Assembly: GCA_964581465.1 (NCBI GenBank)
Contig: CAZOOP010000072.1
Span: forward strand, 1-6,574
Direction of reading: 5' to 3'
Length of the DNA stretch: 6,574 bases
DNA from: WJMB01 sp964581465
GTDB taxonomy: Bacteria > RBG-13-66-14
Shown: piece after piece, positions 1 to 5,875 of the stretch
Position numbering within the stretch: position 1 is the first letter of the stretch
Layout: each line of letters begins with the position of its first letter
Translations under genes and position numbers: made by a program
The notes under the pieces: generated by a model
Seen by the model: the letters and a program-made list of their open reading frames with translations, nothing else
Database searches by the model: none
What the model was told of the DNA's origin: nothing

Positions 1-7
1 GTATGTT

Positions 8-53
8 AACAGCGCGTTACATATATGCATCGGTCCGAACACGGTATACGATC
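8..53. repeat. Left copy of a diverged direct repeat
   Basis: AACAGCGCGTT at 8-18 is followed by GGTATACGATC at 43-53. The same two blocks, in the same order, recur at 218-228 and 243-253, where the second differs by one base and the gap is 10 bases shorter. On the minus strand this copy reads IVYRVRTDAYM and then a stop, in a frame that contains LIK eight residues upstream. Confidence 0.45.
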
Positions 54-132
54 CCTAAGGGTATGCTAAATGAACGCTTGATCAAAAGTGTGCATTTCAG
101 GGAAGTGAATCACAGCCCGGCAACCCTCCCAA

Positions 133-255
133 TCAGCCTGATTTGGGACGAACACCTTCCATGATGCCAACGATTATCACCAGATCAATACCCGACGCGA
201 TCCCCACAGCTCCACCAAACAGCGCGTTGGGCGGCGGACGATGGTATACAATCAT
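133..255 (-). CDS. Possible small membrane protein or gene remnant (40 aa)
   Basis: From the ATG at 255 the minus strand encodes 40 residues with a glycine-rich hydrophobic core (LFGGAVGIASGIDLVIIVGI) and a hydrophilic end (MEGVRPKSG), ending in TGA. This looks like a single membrane-spanning helix. The same frame stays open upstream to tandem stops at 307-312 and reads GYKELAIIKTPGVLPGF just before the ATG, which also looks protein-like. There is no clear ribosome binding site for the ATG, so this may be a truncated or decayed gene. It lies beyond the operon's hairpin and is probably not part of the operon. I do not recognise the family. Confidence 0.25.
   Translation of the reverse strand: MIVYHRPPPNALFGGAVGIASGIDLVIIVGIMEGVRPKSG
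218..253. repeat. Right copy of a diverged direct repeat
   Basis: AACAGCGCGTT at 218-228 and GGTATACAATC at 243-253 match the blocks at 8-18 and 43-53. On the minus strand this copy falls in the small reading frame and reads IVYHR, with IIK nine residues upstream. The protein-level parallel with the left copy suggests a duplicated, decayed coding segment. Confidence 0.45.
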
Positions 256-387
256 GAACCCGGGCAAAACTCCCGGGGTCTTGATGATCGCCAGCTCTTT
301 GTAACCTTACTACTCAGGCAAAGCCTCTTCAGCGCTCGAACCTACCCGCGGAAGCTCCGGGGCGAACGAGCTGTCTTCCGGCAATCC

Positions 388-420
388 AAGGCGGAGGGTC
401 CTTGTAAGACCCTCCGCCTT
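388..420 (-). terminator. Hairpin after the last gene of the operon
   Basis: A perfect 13-bp inverted repeat (388-400 against 408-420) with a 7-base loop begins 26 bases after the stop of the ClpX-like gene. The stem is very GC-rich in its middle. On the minus strand the 3' side reads CCGCCTTGGATT, so there is only a weak U-tract. It is best read as the operon's intrinsic terminator or 3'-end stabilising hairpin. The opposite strand also ends in a short T run (CCTTT), so it could act in both directions. Confidence 0.72.
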
Positions 421-446
421 TCGCGAGCACGTTCGAGGTCCCGGGC

Positions 447-2510
447 CTACCGCTCGATGAGCTCTTCGACGGGCCGTGGCTCGCACACCTCCCGCAGCTC
501 CGGCGGCGATTCGGGCAGGCTGTAGACCGCCCCGGGATTGATGACGATCAGTTGCTCGCGGCGACCCTCGAGCTCGTAGTAGTGCTTGGCCAGCAGCCGT
601 TCGAAGATGCCTCGGGCGCCGCGGACCCCCAGCTTCTTGGCGTGGGCCAGCTCGGCGATGGCCCGCAGGGTCTCCCCGGGTACCACCAGCTCGGCCCCGT
701 GCTGGGCCATCATGGTCTGGTGCTGCTGGAGGAGGGAGTTCTTTACCCCGCCCAGGATGCTGGTCAGCTCCCCGACGCTCAACTCGTGAAGCTCGGTGAT
801 CACCGGGAAGCGACCGATGAACTCGGGCAGCAGGCCGTAATCGATCAGGTGCCTGGGCTGGAGGGGCGACAGGGCGTCGCTTTGTAGAACAGGGCCTTCG
901 GCCGTCCCGCCGAAACCAATCCGGGGACGGTTGTCGACGCGACGTTGCTTCTCGAGGCCGCTGAAGGCCCCGCCGCAGATGAAAAGCACACCCCGGGTGT
1001 CCAGCTTGATGAAATTGGTGTGAAAACGCAGGTTGCCGTTTTCGGGAAAGGCGACCTCGCTGCCCTCGACCATGGTCAACAGGCTCTGCTGAACGCTCAG
1101 ACCGCCGACGTCCCGGGAGTGCCCGCCGGCGTAGGCCAGCTTGTCGATCTCGTCGATGTAGACGATGCCCCGGGAAGCCGCCGCCAGGTCACGGTCGGCG
1201 GCGGCGTATAGATCGTAGATCAGATCCTCGACGCTGCGGCCCACATAGCCGGTTTCGGTCAGCGCCGTGGCCTCGGCGATCACCAGGGGGCAATCCAGAA
1301 GACGCGCCAGGCTCCTGACGAGCTGGGTCTTGCCGCAGCCCGTGGGTCCGACGAGCATGATGTTGGATTTCTGCAACTCGACGGGGCCTTCGTAGGCCAG
1401 GCGCTGGAGGTGGTTGGCCGCACCGATGGCCATCATGCGCTTGGCCTCTTCCTGGCCGATGATGTATTCGTCGAGGTACTCCTTGATCCGCCGGGGGGTG
1501 TGAAGCTCGAGCCCGCGCCTCTGGCAACCCTTGCCCTCGGCGCGGCATCGGCGGCGTTCTTCCCGTTGCCGACGCTTGCGGTGGTTTTTGCAGACCTGCT
1601 TGATCCGGAGACGGTAATCGTTCCAGCTCTTCTTTTCCAACAGGTGGCCCGCCTCATTGGCCATCCGTTGCAGTAGGGACCTGGAGACATCTAACTTGGA
1701 GCCTTCACCCTCGGCCAGGAGCTTTTCCACCTCACTGTACTCCTTGCGGCAGACGCGCAGCTCACGCAGCTCGATCCGGGCCTCCTCACGGAATACCTCC
1801 AACAGGTTGACCAGGGCGGTCTCGTCGGGGGGTATGCCGCCGTCGTTGAGATCCAGCAGCCCGCTAATTCTCCGGCAGCGCTCCCCACCGGCCTCAACGC
1901 CCATCTCCGTATAGAGGCGACGGCAGGACTCCTCCAGTTGATACAGTTTCTGGAAGCGCCGGCCGAGTGGCTCGGCCCGTTCATCGAGCAAGCGCCTCAG
2001 GCGTTTCTCGACCCGGCGGGCGATATCTTGACGCGAGCCCAGGGTCAGCACCGACGCCAAGGTCAAGCCGACGGCGATCAGCAGGGCGATGACGACGACG
2101 GCGCCGCCGCTGAGCGGAAACTCCGCGCCCCAGAACCAGAGCTCGAGGCGGGCCAGGTGGTCGACCGGCGTCAGCAGCAGCGCCGGAGTGAGAACCGCCG
2201 CCGTGACGCAGAACTGGAGCGCCACGCCCAGCCGCGGCTTGACGAAGGATTCCAAAGCACCGGAGCGCAGTTGGTAGACTATTGTCTCTCCGGCGACGCG
2301 CAGTCGGGCCGTTTTGGCCAGGCCACCGGGCAGTGAGCCTTGGACGGCGCGGATCGCGCCATAGGCGAGACTGGTCAGCAGTGGGGTGAGCACGGCGGCC
2401 GCCCACAACAGCGGGCAGCGCGCCGCCAGACGGTAGAGCAGCACAGCGGCCGGGGGGACCAGCAGGCCGATGAGGGTGAACACGATCAGGCGGGGGATCT
2501 TGTTGAGCAT
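447..2510 (-). CDS. Membrane-anchored ClpX-type AAA+ unfoldase (687 aa)
   Basis: The C-terminal half closely matches ClpX. It begins with the ClpX-like TPRRIKEYLDEYIIGQEEAK (338-357), then Walker A GPTGCGKT (388-395), pore loop GYVG (421-424), Walker B IVYIDE (449-454), pore-2 region SRDVGGLSVQQ (465-475), sensor-1 area FICGGAF (510-516), the IGF loop (531-533), arginine finger EFIGRFP (R567) and sensor 2 GVRGAR (R630). ClpX unfolds proteins and feeds them to ClpP, and the IGF loop is its ClpP-docking element. The N-terminus is unlike ClpX. There is no zinc-binding domain; instead there are four hydrophobic segments (about 8-26, 33-53, 95-115 and 134-158), then a charged, coiled-coil-like stretch (160-305) and an Arg/Lys-rich linker (308-333). 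The AAA+ part should face the cytoplasm. The open frame begins at a GTG at 2528, but that codon lies inside the ribosome binding site; the ATG at 2510 has AAAAGGAGG 6 bases upstream. It is much longer than ordinary ClpX (about 420 aa), so I do not give it the symbol clpX. Confidence 0.92.
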   Translation of the reverse strand: MLNKIPRLIVFTLIGLLVPPAAVLLYRLAARCPLLWAAAVLTPLLTSLAYGAIRAVQGSLPGGLAKTARLRVAGETIVYQLRSGALESFVKPRLGVALQFCVTAAVLTPALLLTPVDHLARLELWFWGAEFPLSGGAVVVIALLIAVGLTLASVLTLGSRQDIARRVEKRLRRLLDERAEPLGRRFQKLYQLEESCRRLYTEMGVEAGGERCRRISGLLDLNDGGIPPDETALVNLLEVFREEARIELRELRVCRKEYSEVEKLLAEGEGSKLDVSRSLLQRMANEAGHLLEKKSWNDYRLRIKQVCKNHRKRRQREERRRCRAEGKGCQRRGLELHTPRRIKEYLDEYIIGQEEAKRMMAIGAANHLQRLAYEGPVELQKSNIMLVGPTGCGKTQLVRSLARLLDCPLVIAEATALTETGYVGRSVEDLIYDLYAAADRDLAAASRGIVYIDEIDKLAYAGGHSRDVGGLSVQQSLLTMVEGSEVAFPENGNLRFHTNFIKLDTRGVLFICGGAFSGLEKQRRVDNRPRIGFGGTAEGPVLQSDALSPLQPRHLIDYGLLPEFIGRFPVITELHELSVGELTSILGGVKNSLLQQHQTMMAQHGAELVVPGETLRAIAELAHAKKLGVRGARGIFERLLAKHYYELEGRREQLIVINPGAVYSLPESPPELREVCEPRPVEELIER

Positions 2511-2516
2511 GCGTCG

Positions 2517-2525
2517 CCTCCTTTT
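2517..2525 (-). promoter_or_regulatory. Ribosome binding site of the ClpX-like gene
   Basis: AAAAGGAGG begins at the last base of the TGA stop of the 151-residue gene and ends 6 bases before the ATG at 2510. An in-frame GTG at 2528 overlaps the start of this site and is therefore not a credible start. The arrangement suits translational reinitiation by ribosomes finishing the upstream gene. Confidence 0.85.
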
Positions 2526-2980
2526 CACAGCCGGTCGATGATCTCTTCGACCAATACGACGACCCGCTCATTGCGCCGCGGCAGACCGCGGATAATGAAG
2601 GCGGGATACTCGAGGTAATCCAGCTCCGGGTTGCAGGTCAGACGGATGGACAGCCCGGGGTTTCGCTGGATGAAACCCCGGTAATCTTGCCTGGATCTCC
2701 GCCAGGCGACGGGGAAGACGTTATGCTTGTCTAAGTGGAAGCGCGGACGGCGGTTTTCCCGGAAATCGAGCTGGGCGCTGAGCACCACCGGCCGCCCGGC
2801 GAAACGGTACTCGTTAAAGGTTTCTCCGCCGTACCGATAGTGATGGACATCGACAGCGGCGGTTTCCACACCGGGATCGTCCAGGCGCCAGCGACTTGGG
2901 TCGGCCAGCACCCAGCGCCCGATGCTCGGAGCCCGGACGACGAACAGGCGGGTAAACGGGCTTTCCTCGTTCAGTTTCAT
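2525..2980 (-). CDS. Conserved-context hypothetical protein (151 aa)
   Basis: I do not recognise this family. The protein is small and soluble-looking, with no signal peptide, no membrane segment and no nucleotide-binding motif. It is rich in Arg, Asp and aromatic residues (Tyr, Phe, Trp), with alternating hydrophobic strands such as FVVRA (13-17), VVLSAQLDF (65-73) and SIRLT (111-115), which suggests a mostly beta fold. It has a single cysteine (C116) and ends in an acidic helix-like VVVLVEEIIDRL. The start ATG at 2980 has AAGGAGG 5 bases upstream. It follows the metallopeptidase-VWA gene after 66 bases, and its TGA shares its last base with the Shine-Dalgarno run of the ClpX-like gene. It is therefore embedded in the operon and may be an adaptor or substrate-binding partner; that role is inferred from position only. 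Confidence 0.82.
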   Translation of the reverse strand: MKLNEESPFTRLFVVRAPSIGRWVLADPSRWRLDDPGVETAAVDVHHYRYGGETFNEYRFAGRPVVLSAQLDFRENRRPRFHLDKHNVFPVAWRRSRQDYRGFIQRNPGLSIRLTCNPELDYLEYPAFIIRGLPRRNERVVVLVEEIIDRL

Positions 2981-3046
2981 CGAGGCCTCCTTGAACTCGG
3001 TCGGGATCGGGCGTCGCGACGCGCGGGCGTGGTGAGTGGAAGGCGG

Positions 3047-4324
3047 CTAGGCCAGGCGGACGCTTTCGCCGAAGGGCGGCGCATCCTTCCTGCCCGAGGC
3101 GGTGATGCACCACAGCAGGGGGATCTCGTCGTACCCCACGGGCCAGTCGGCGTAGCCGTCGGTAAGCACGAGGTTGTACCGGCCCCAGAGCCGGTGGGCG
3201 TCGACCCAGTCGAAGGCGTTCTGAAAGGAGGTCCCGCCCCAACCGGTAAACACCAGATCGCGCCAGTCGCCGCGCCGGTAGATCCGCAACGGCTTATCCG
3301 CTTTTTCACGAACCTGGTAATCGAAGCTCAGCAGACGGACGCGGATATGCTGGCTCATGGATTCCAGCTCGGTGAAGAACCGGCACAGTTCGTTTCCTCC
3401 GATGCTGCCCGAGACATCGACCATCACCAGCACATCGGCCAGGGCGTGACGGCTGTAGCCCTTGACGCCGAAGGTCTGCCGCCGACGGTTGGGCCGGGCG
3501 TAGGTGGGACGCCGACCACCCAGGTGGCGGCCGATAAGGTTTCGCAAAGCCTGACGCCAGTCCACCCGGGGCTCGGCCAGGGCTTTCAGCAGCCGGTCGA
3601 TCTCGCCGGGCGCCTGACCGGGGACCTGCCTGAGGGTCTTGATGACGATGCGGTAGAGGATTCGGCTGTGGGTGCGCTCATCGGGGGAATCCTTCCAGAC
3701 CGCGTGGTCCATCAGGCGATCGATAAGCGCCGCCGGGTCGCCCTCCATCCAGATGGGAACGGTGCCCCAGATTGTGTGCAGGCTGCGCTCCTCACCCCGA
3801 CGGATCGCCAGCAGCTCCTCCAACAACTCATCGAAGCTGATCCGGGGCAGGTTGTCGAGAAGCTGCTCAAAACCGATCCGCGCCGGCAGCTCCTCGGGCA
3901 GAAAAACGCTGGCCCGCTCGAGGAAAGGATCCCCGGCGATACCCTCCAGATGGGGACAACTACGGTGACCGTGGATCACCGCATCCATGGCCCAGTTGAT
4001 CGCGGCGTGGTTGGTCACCGCGTCGTCGCCGTAGATCCGCGCCCTGAGATGGTGCATGTTGAGGATGTGCTGGACCTCGTGGCGCAGAACGGTCAGGCAC
4101 TGCTCGACACTCAGCTTGTCGACGAACTCGGGGTTGTAACCCAGCACGGGGCGTCCCGATCGTTCTACCCAGACGGCCATGGTCCGCACCGGCTTGGTGC
4201 CCGGCTCGACGGTGCGGAAGTAGTTGAGCAGATAGCCGTAGAAGGGGGCGCGCTGGATCAACCGGCAGCGGGCCATGCGGATCTTTTCGGCGGCCCCGGG
4301 AGTGGCGTCAGCGCGCGAGGGCAT
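3047..4324 (-). CDS. Putative metallopeptidase with VWA-like domain (COG3864/DUF2201 type, 425 aa)
   Basis: This two-domain protein resembles the predicted metal-dependent peptidase family COG3864. The N-terminal half has RHEVQH (HExxH at 82-86), a zincin-type metal site and catalytic glutamate, followed by a TNHAAINWAMD stretch (104-114) typical of the family. The C-terminal half is a VWA-like domain with an apparently complete MIDAS: DVSGS at 303-307, the threonine of GGTSF at T365 and the aspartate of LTDGYADWP at D389. I see no signal peptide or membrane segment, so it is probably cytoplasmic. An ATG at 4330 directly abuts GGGAGG, which leaves no spacing. The ATG at 4324 has GGGAGG 6 bases upstream and is preferred. 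The gene overlaps the MoxR gene by 17 bases, the classic MoxR plus VWA pairing. That it is a protease is inferred from the motif; activity in this family is not certain. Confidence 0.9.
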   Translation of the reverse strand: MPSRADATPGAAEKIRMARCRLIQRAPFYGYLLNYFRTVEPGTKPVRTMAVWVERSGRPVLGYNPEFVDKLSVEQCLTVLRHEVQHILNMHHLRARIYGDDAVTNHAAINWAMDAVIHGHRSCPHLEGIAGDPFLERASVFLPEELPARIGFEQLLDNLPRISFDELLEELLAIRRGEERSLHTIWGTVPIWMEGDPAALIDRLMDHAVWKDSPDERTHSRILYRIVIKTLRQVPGQAPGEIDRLLKALAEPRVDWRQALRNLIGRHLGGRRPTYARPNRRRQTFGVKGYSRHALADVLVMVDVSGSIGGNELCRFFTELESMSQHIRVRLLSFDYQVREKADKPLRIYRRGDWRDLVFTGWGGTSFQNAFDWVDAHRLWGRYNLVLTDGYADWPVGYDEIPLLWCITASGRKDAPPFGESVRLA

Positions 4325-5678
4325 GCTCATCCTCCCGGGTCTCCTGTTGTTCTTCCAGTTTCGGATTATTCAGCGAGATCAAGCGTTCGCTGGCTAGGCA
4401 GAGATGATCGCGCCGACTCAACAAGCGCAGCCAGGCGCCCGGGTGGTCGTGTTTCGGTGTGACCGCCTCCAGCACCCGGCGCAGGGATGCGGGACCGTTG
4501 AGCACCGCAACGCCGTAGCCCTCGCAGATCCCCAGCTCCCGCGCGCCGTTGCGGGCGACGCTGCGCAGCAGGCCCAGAGCCAGGTCGTAGCAGTCCGCCG
4601 CGCCGTGGGGGCCGAGCAGCAGGCCCAGCAGCTCCATGACGTTGACGCGTCGTCGCTGGTCCTTGATCCGCTCCACCCAACCCATCAGACCCCAGACGAG
4701 CTGGCGCACCCCGTTGCGCCCCAGGTTGAGGACCTCGTCCTCCCAGTCCTCGCGCGGGTTTTCGATAACACGCTCCAGGGTCAGCATCGGCTCGGTGTCC
4801 AGCAGACCGGCCACCAGCCCGGCGCCGATCAGGCCTCCCAGTACCCGGCGATGGGCCGCTCCGCCGTGGAGCCCCAGCCTGAGAGCGACGCTGTTGACCC
4901 GAATGACCGCCTCCCAACTGCGCGGCGAGGGGGTGATCATCAATCCGTTGTCCACGGGCTCCTGATCCTGCTCGTCGAGCTGCATGGGGCGGCCGAGGAA
5001 CATCGAACCGGCGTCATGGTCGGCGGTATAGGCCAGCACCCGGCCGACCTCTACGGAGTCGACCGCCGCCAACCGGCCCAGGTAGTCGGCCCAGCCCAGC
5101 AGGTAGTCGTCGTCCACCTCCACCTCGAGCAGACAGAAGCGGTCGAGGAAGGCGTCGTCGAGCAGGGCGTTTTGCGAATAGGACGCGCCCTGGGGCGGAT
5201 TACTGGCCGCCACCACCCGCCAGCCCGTCGGCAGAACGTAGCGGCCGCAGCGGTGGTACCAGTTGCCCTCGGCGTCCCGCTGGTGCTCGATCAACTGGAA
5301 GACCGCCTGCTGGACGTCGTACTGGGCGCGAAACAACTCGTCGAGGAACAGCAGGCCACGCTCGCCGTGGATACCCGCCTGGGGCAGGATCGTCGGCGGG
5401 GCGAAGTCGGTGAGCTTCCCGTCCGCCGTCTCGTTGAGGAAGGGCAGCCCCGAGAAGTCCGCCGCCTCGTGCAACGAGCCGCGCAGGTTGATGTAGGCCG
5501 TCGGGGAATCGTCCCCCCAGAGCTCCCGGCGCAGCTCGGCGAACTCCGTGCTCCGGCTGAAGCTCAGTTCCCGGACCAGGGCGCTCTTGCCGATGCCGCG
5601 CTCGCCGATCATCAGCGGGGTGACGCGGGCACTCAGACAGAGGGTCAACTCCTGGGCGATCTGTAGTAAACCGGGCAT
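4308..5678 (-). CDS. MoxR-family AAA+ ATPase (456 aa)
   Basis: This is a MoxR-like AAA+ ATPase (COG0714 type), expected to work as a cytoplasmic hexameric remodelling or chaperone ATPase with a VWA-domain partner. Visible motifs, numbered from the chosen start, are Walker A GERGIGKS at 25-32, Walker B LLFLDE ending in D113-E114, sensor 1 AASNPP with N160, a probable arginine finger in AFLDRF (R180) and sensor 2 SPRSWE with R253. The first 260 residues therefore form a complete AAA+ module. The remaining 200 residues are helical-looking, with no motif I recognise. The frame is open up to 5735, but I chose the ATG at 5678 because AAAGGAGG lies 4 bases upstream and because the extra N-terminal 19 residues are basic low-complexity sequence. 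The stop lies inside the next gene, so the two are probably translationally coupled. The MoxR assignment is firm; the target it remodels is not visible. Confidence 0.93.
   Translation of the reverse strand: MPGLLQIAQELTLCLSARVTPLMIGERGIGKSALVRELSFSRSTEFAELRRELWGDDSPTAYINLRGSLHEAADFSGLPFLNETADGKLTDFAPPTILPQAGIHGERGLLFLDELFRAQYDVQQAVFQLIEHQRDAEGNWYHRCGRYVLPTGWRVVAASNPPQGASYSQNALLDDAFLDRFCLLEVEVDDDYLLGWADYLGRLAAVDSVEVGRVLAYTADHDAGSMFLGRPMQLDEQDQEPVDNGLMITPSPRSWEAVIRVNSVALRLGLHGGAAHRRVLGGLIGAGLVAGLLDTEPMLTLERVIENPREDWEDEVLNLGRNGVRQLVWGLMGWVERIKDQRRRVNVMELLGLLLGPHGAADCYDLALGLLRSVARNGARELGICEGYGVAVLNGPASLRRVLEAVTPKHDHPGAWLRLLSRRDHLCLASERLISLNNPKLEEQQETREDEHALAR
4331..4336 (-). promoter_or_regulatory. 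Ribosome binding site of the metallopeptidase-VWA gene
   Basis: GGGAGG lies inside the end of the MoxR coding region, directly against the ATG at 4330 and 6 bases from the ATG at 4324. The spacing selects the second ATG. Its position within the upstream gene suggests translational coupling of the two partners. Confidence 0.75.
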
Positions 5679-5682
5679 CGCT

Positions 5683-5690
5683 CCTCCTTT
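5683..5690 (-). promoter_or_regulatory. Ribosome binding site of the MoxR gene
   Basis: The minus strand reads AAAGGAGG 4 bases before the ATG at 5678. This decides that start over the upstream in-frame ATG at 5735, which lies within the TATAAT box region and has no comparable site. Confidence 0.85.
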
Positions 5691-5733
5691 TGCTCGCGGC
5701 CGGGGCCGCTTGGGTAAGGTCCGTCTACATAAC

Positions 5734-5739
5734 ATTATA
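5734..5739 (-). promoter_or_regulatory. Probable -10 box of the operon promoter
   Basis: The minus strand reads TATAAT here, a perfect consensus -10 hexamer in an AT-rich island within otherwise GC-rich DNA. It lies 55 bases upstream of the MoxR start codon. The predicted transcript would begin near 5727 and give a leader of about 50 bases that includes the strong ribosome binding site. At the usual 17-base spacing the -35 position reads CCTGTT, a poor match to TTGACA, so the promoter may need an activator or may be repressible. The palindrome at 5744-5776 covers exactly that -35 region. Confidence 0.5.
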
Positions 5740-5743
5740 TAAC

Positions 5744-5776
5744 GGCCCCCTGACAGAACAGGTCTGACAGGGGGCC
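5744..5776. promoter_or_regulatory. 33-bp imperfect palindrome overlapping the -35 region
   Basis: The two 14-base arms (5744-5757 and 5763-5776) are complementary at 13 of 14 positions around a 5-base centre. On the minus strand CTGTCAG occurs in both arms in the same orientation, 14 bases apart, within the palindrome. It could be a dimeric regulator's operator over the operon promoter, or the terminator of a transcript coming from the right on the minus strand. Neither strand has a strong T run after it, which favours the operator reading slightly. Confidence 0.45.
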
Positions 5777-5780
5777 ATCA

Positions 5781-5875
5781 GTTTGCTTCTGCTTGCTCGG
5801 CCCCGTATTACCGGGGCTTCTCCGCGCCCGCGACCACCGTCGCGGTGTTATACGGAAGACACGCAGAAGCTCAAC
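5781..5875. other. Possible multibranched structured RNA element
   Basis: GCTTCTGC at 5785-5792 pairs perfectly with GCAGAAGC at 5863-5870, and GTT (5781-5783) with AAC (5873-5875). These would close two internal hairpins: GCCCCG/CGGGGC (5800-5805 with 5812-5817, loop 6) and CCGCGAC/GTCGCGG (5828-5834 with 5839-5845, loop 4). The result is a three-way junction on either strand. On the minus strand a weak promoter-like pair, TTGACC (5898-5903) and TAATTG (5877-5882) with a short 15-base spacer, would start transcription near 5870. I do not recognise it as a known riboswitch, tRNA or other RNA class. Confidence 0.25.

Larger units (their letters stand above)
1..387. other. Left flank without a confident gene
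   Basis: Apart from the possible small reading frame at 133-255, this stretch has no gene I can support. The first 120 bases are visibly less GC-rich than the operon. A short inverted repeat (CCCGGG at 259-264 and 272-277, 7-base loop) lies just upstream of the small reading frame. Two tandem in-frame stops (TAG TAA on the minus strand, 307-312) separate two open stretches. A diverged direct repeat links 8-79 with 218-282. Confidence 0.6.

Noticed and set aside
241..525. Plus-strand 94-codon frame spanning the operon terminator
   Set aside because: It runs through the hairpin at 388-420 and into the antisense end of the ClpX-like gene. Its Arg/Ser-rich translation looks like noise.
1981..2571. 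Minus-strand 196-codon frame overlapping the start of the ClpX-like gene
   Set aside because: It is another frame of the same coding DNA, with an Arg/Pro/Gly-rich translation. The ClpX-like frame has the ribosome binding site and runs continuously into the AAA+ domain.
2735..4462. Long plus-strand open frame of 575 codons
   Set aside because: It lies antisense to the metallopeptidase-VWA and 151-residue genes, which have clear motifs. Its translation is low-complexity (Gly, Val, Asp, Gln, Pro rich), as expected from the complement of GC-rich coding DNA.
4404..5666. Plus-strand open frame of 420 codons
   Set aside because: It is antisense to the MoxR gene, whose Walker, sensor and arginine-finger motifs are unambiguous. 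The shadow translation has no motif and no ribosome binding site.
5774..5782. Minus-strand CTGATG near the structured element, resembling a hammerhead ribozyme core
   Set aside because: The following base is G rather than A, and I could not find the GAAA segment or the three required helices around it.
5800..5817. Minus-strand CGGTAATACGG, identical to a stretch of the 16S rRNA 530 loop
   Set aside because: The match is only 11 bases, sits in a small hairpin and has no flanking rRNA similarity. It is probably coincidence.
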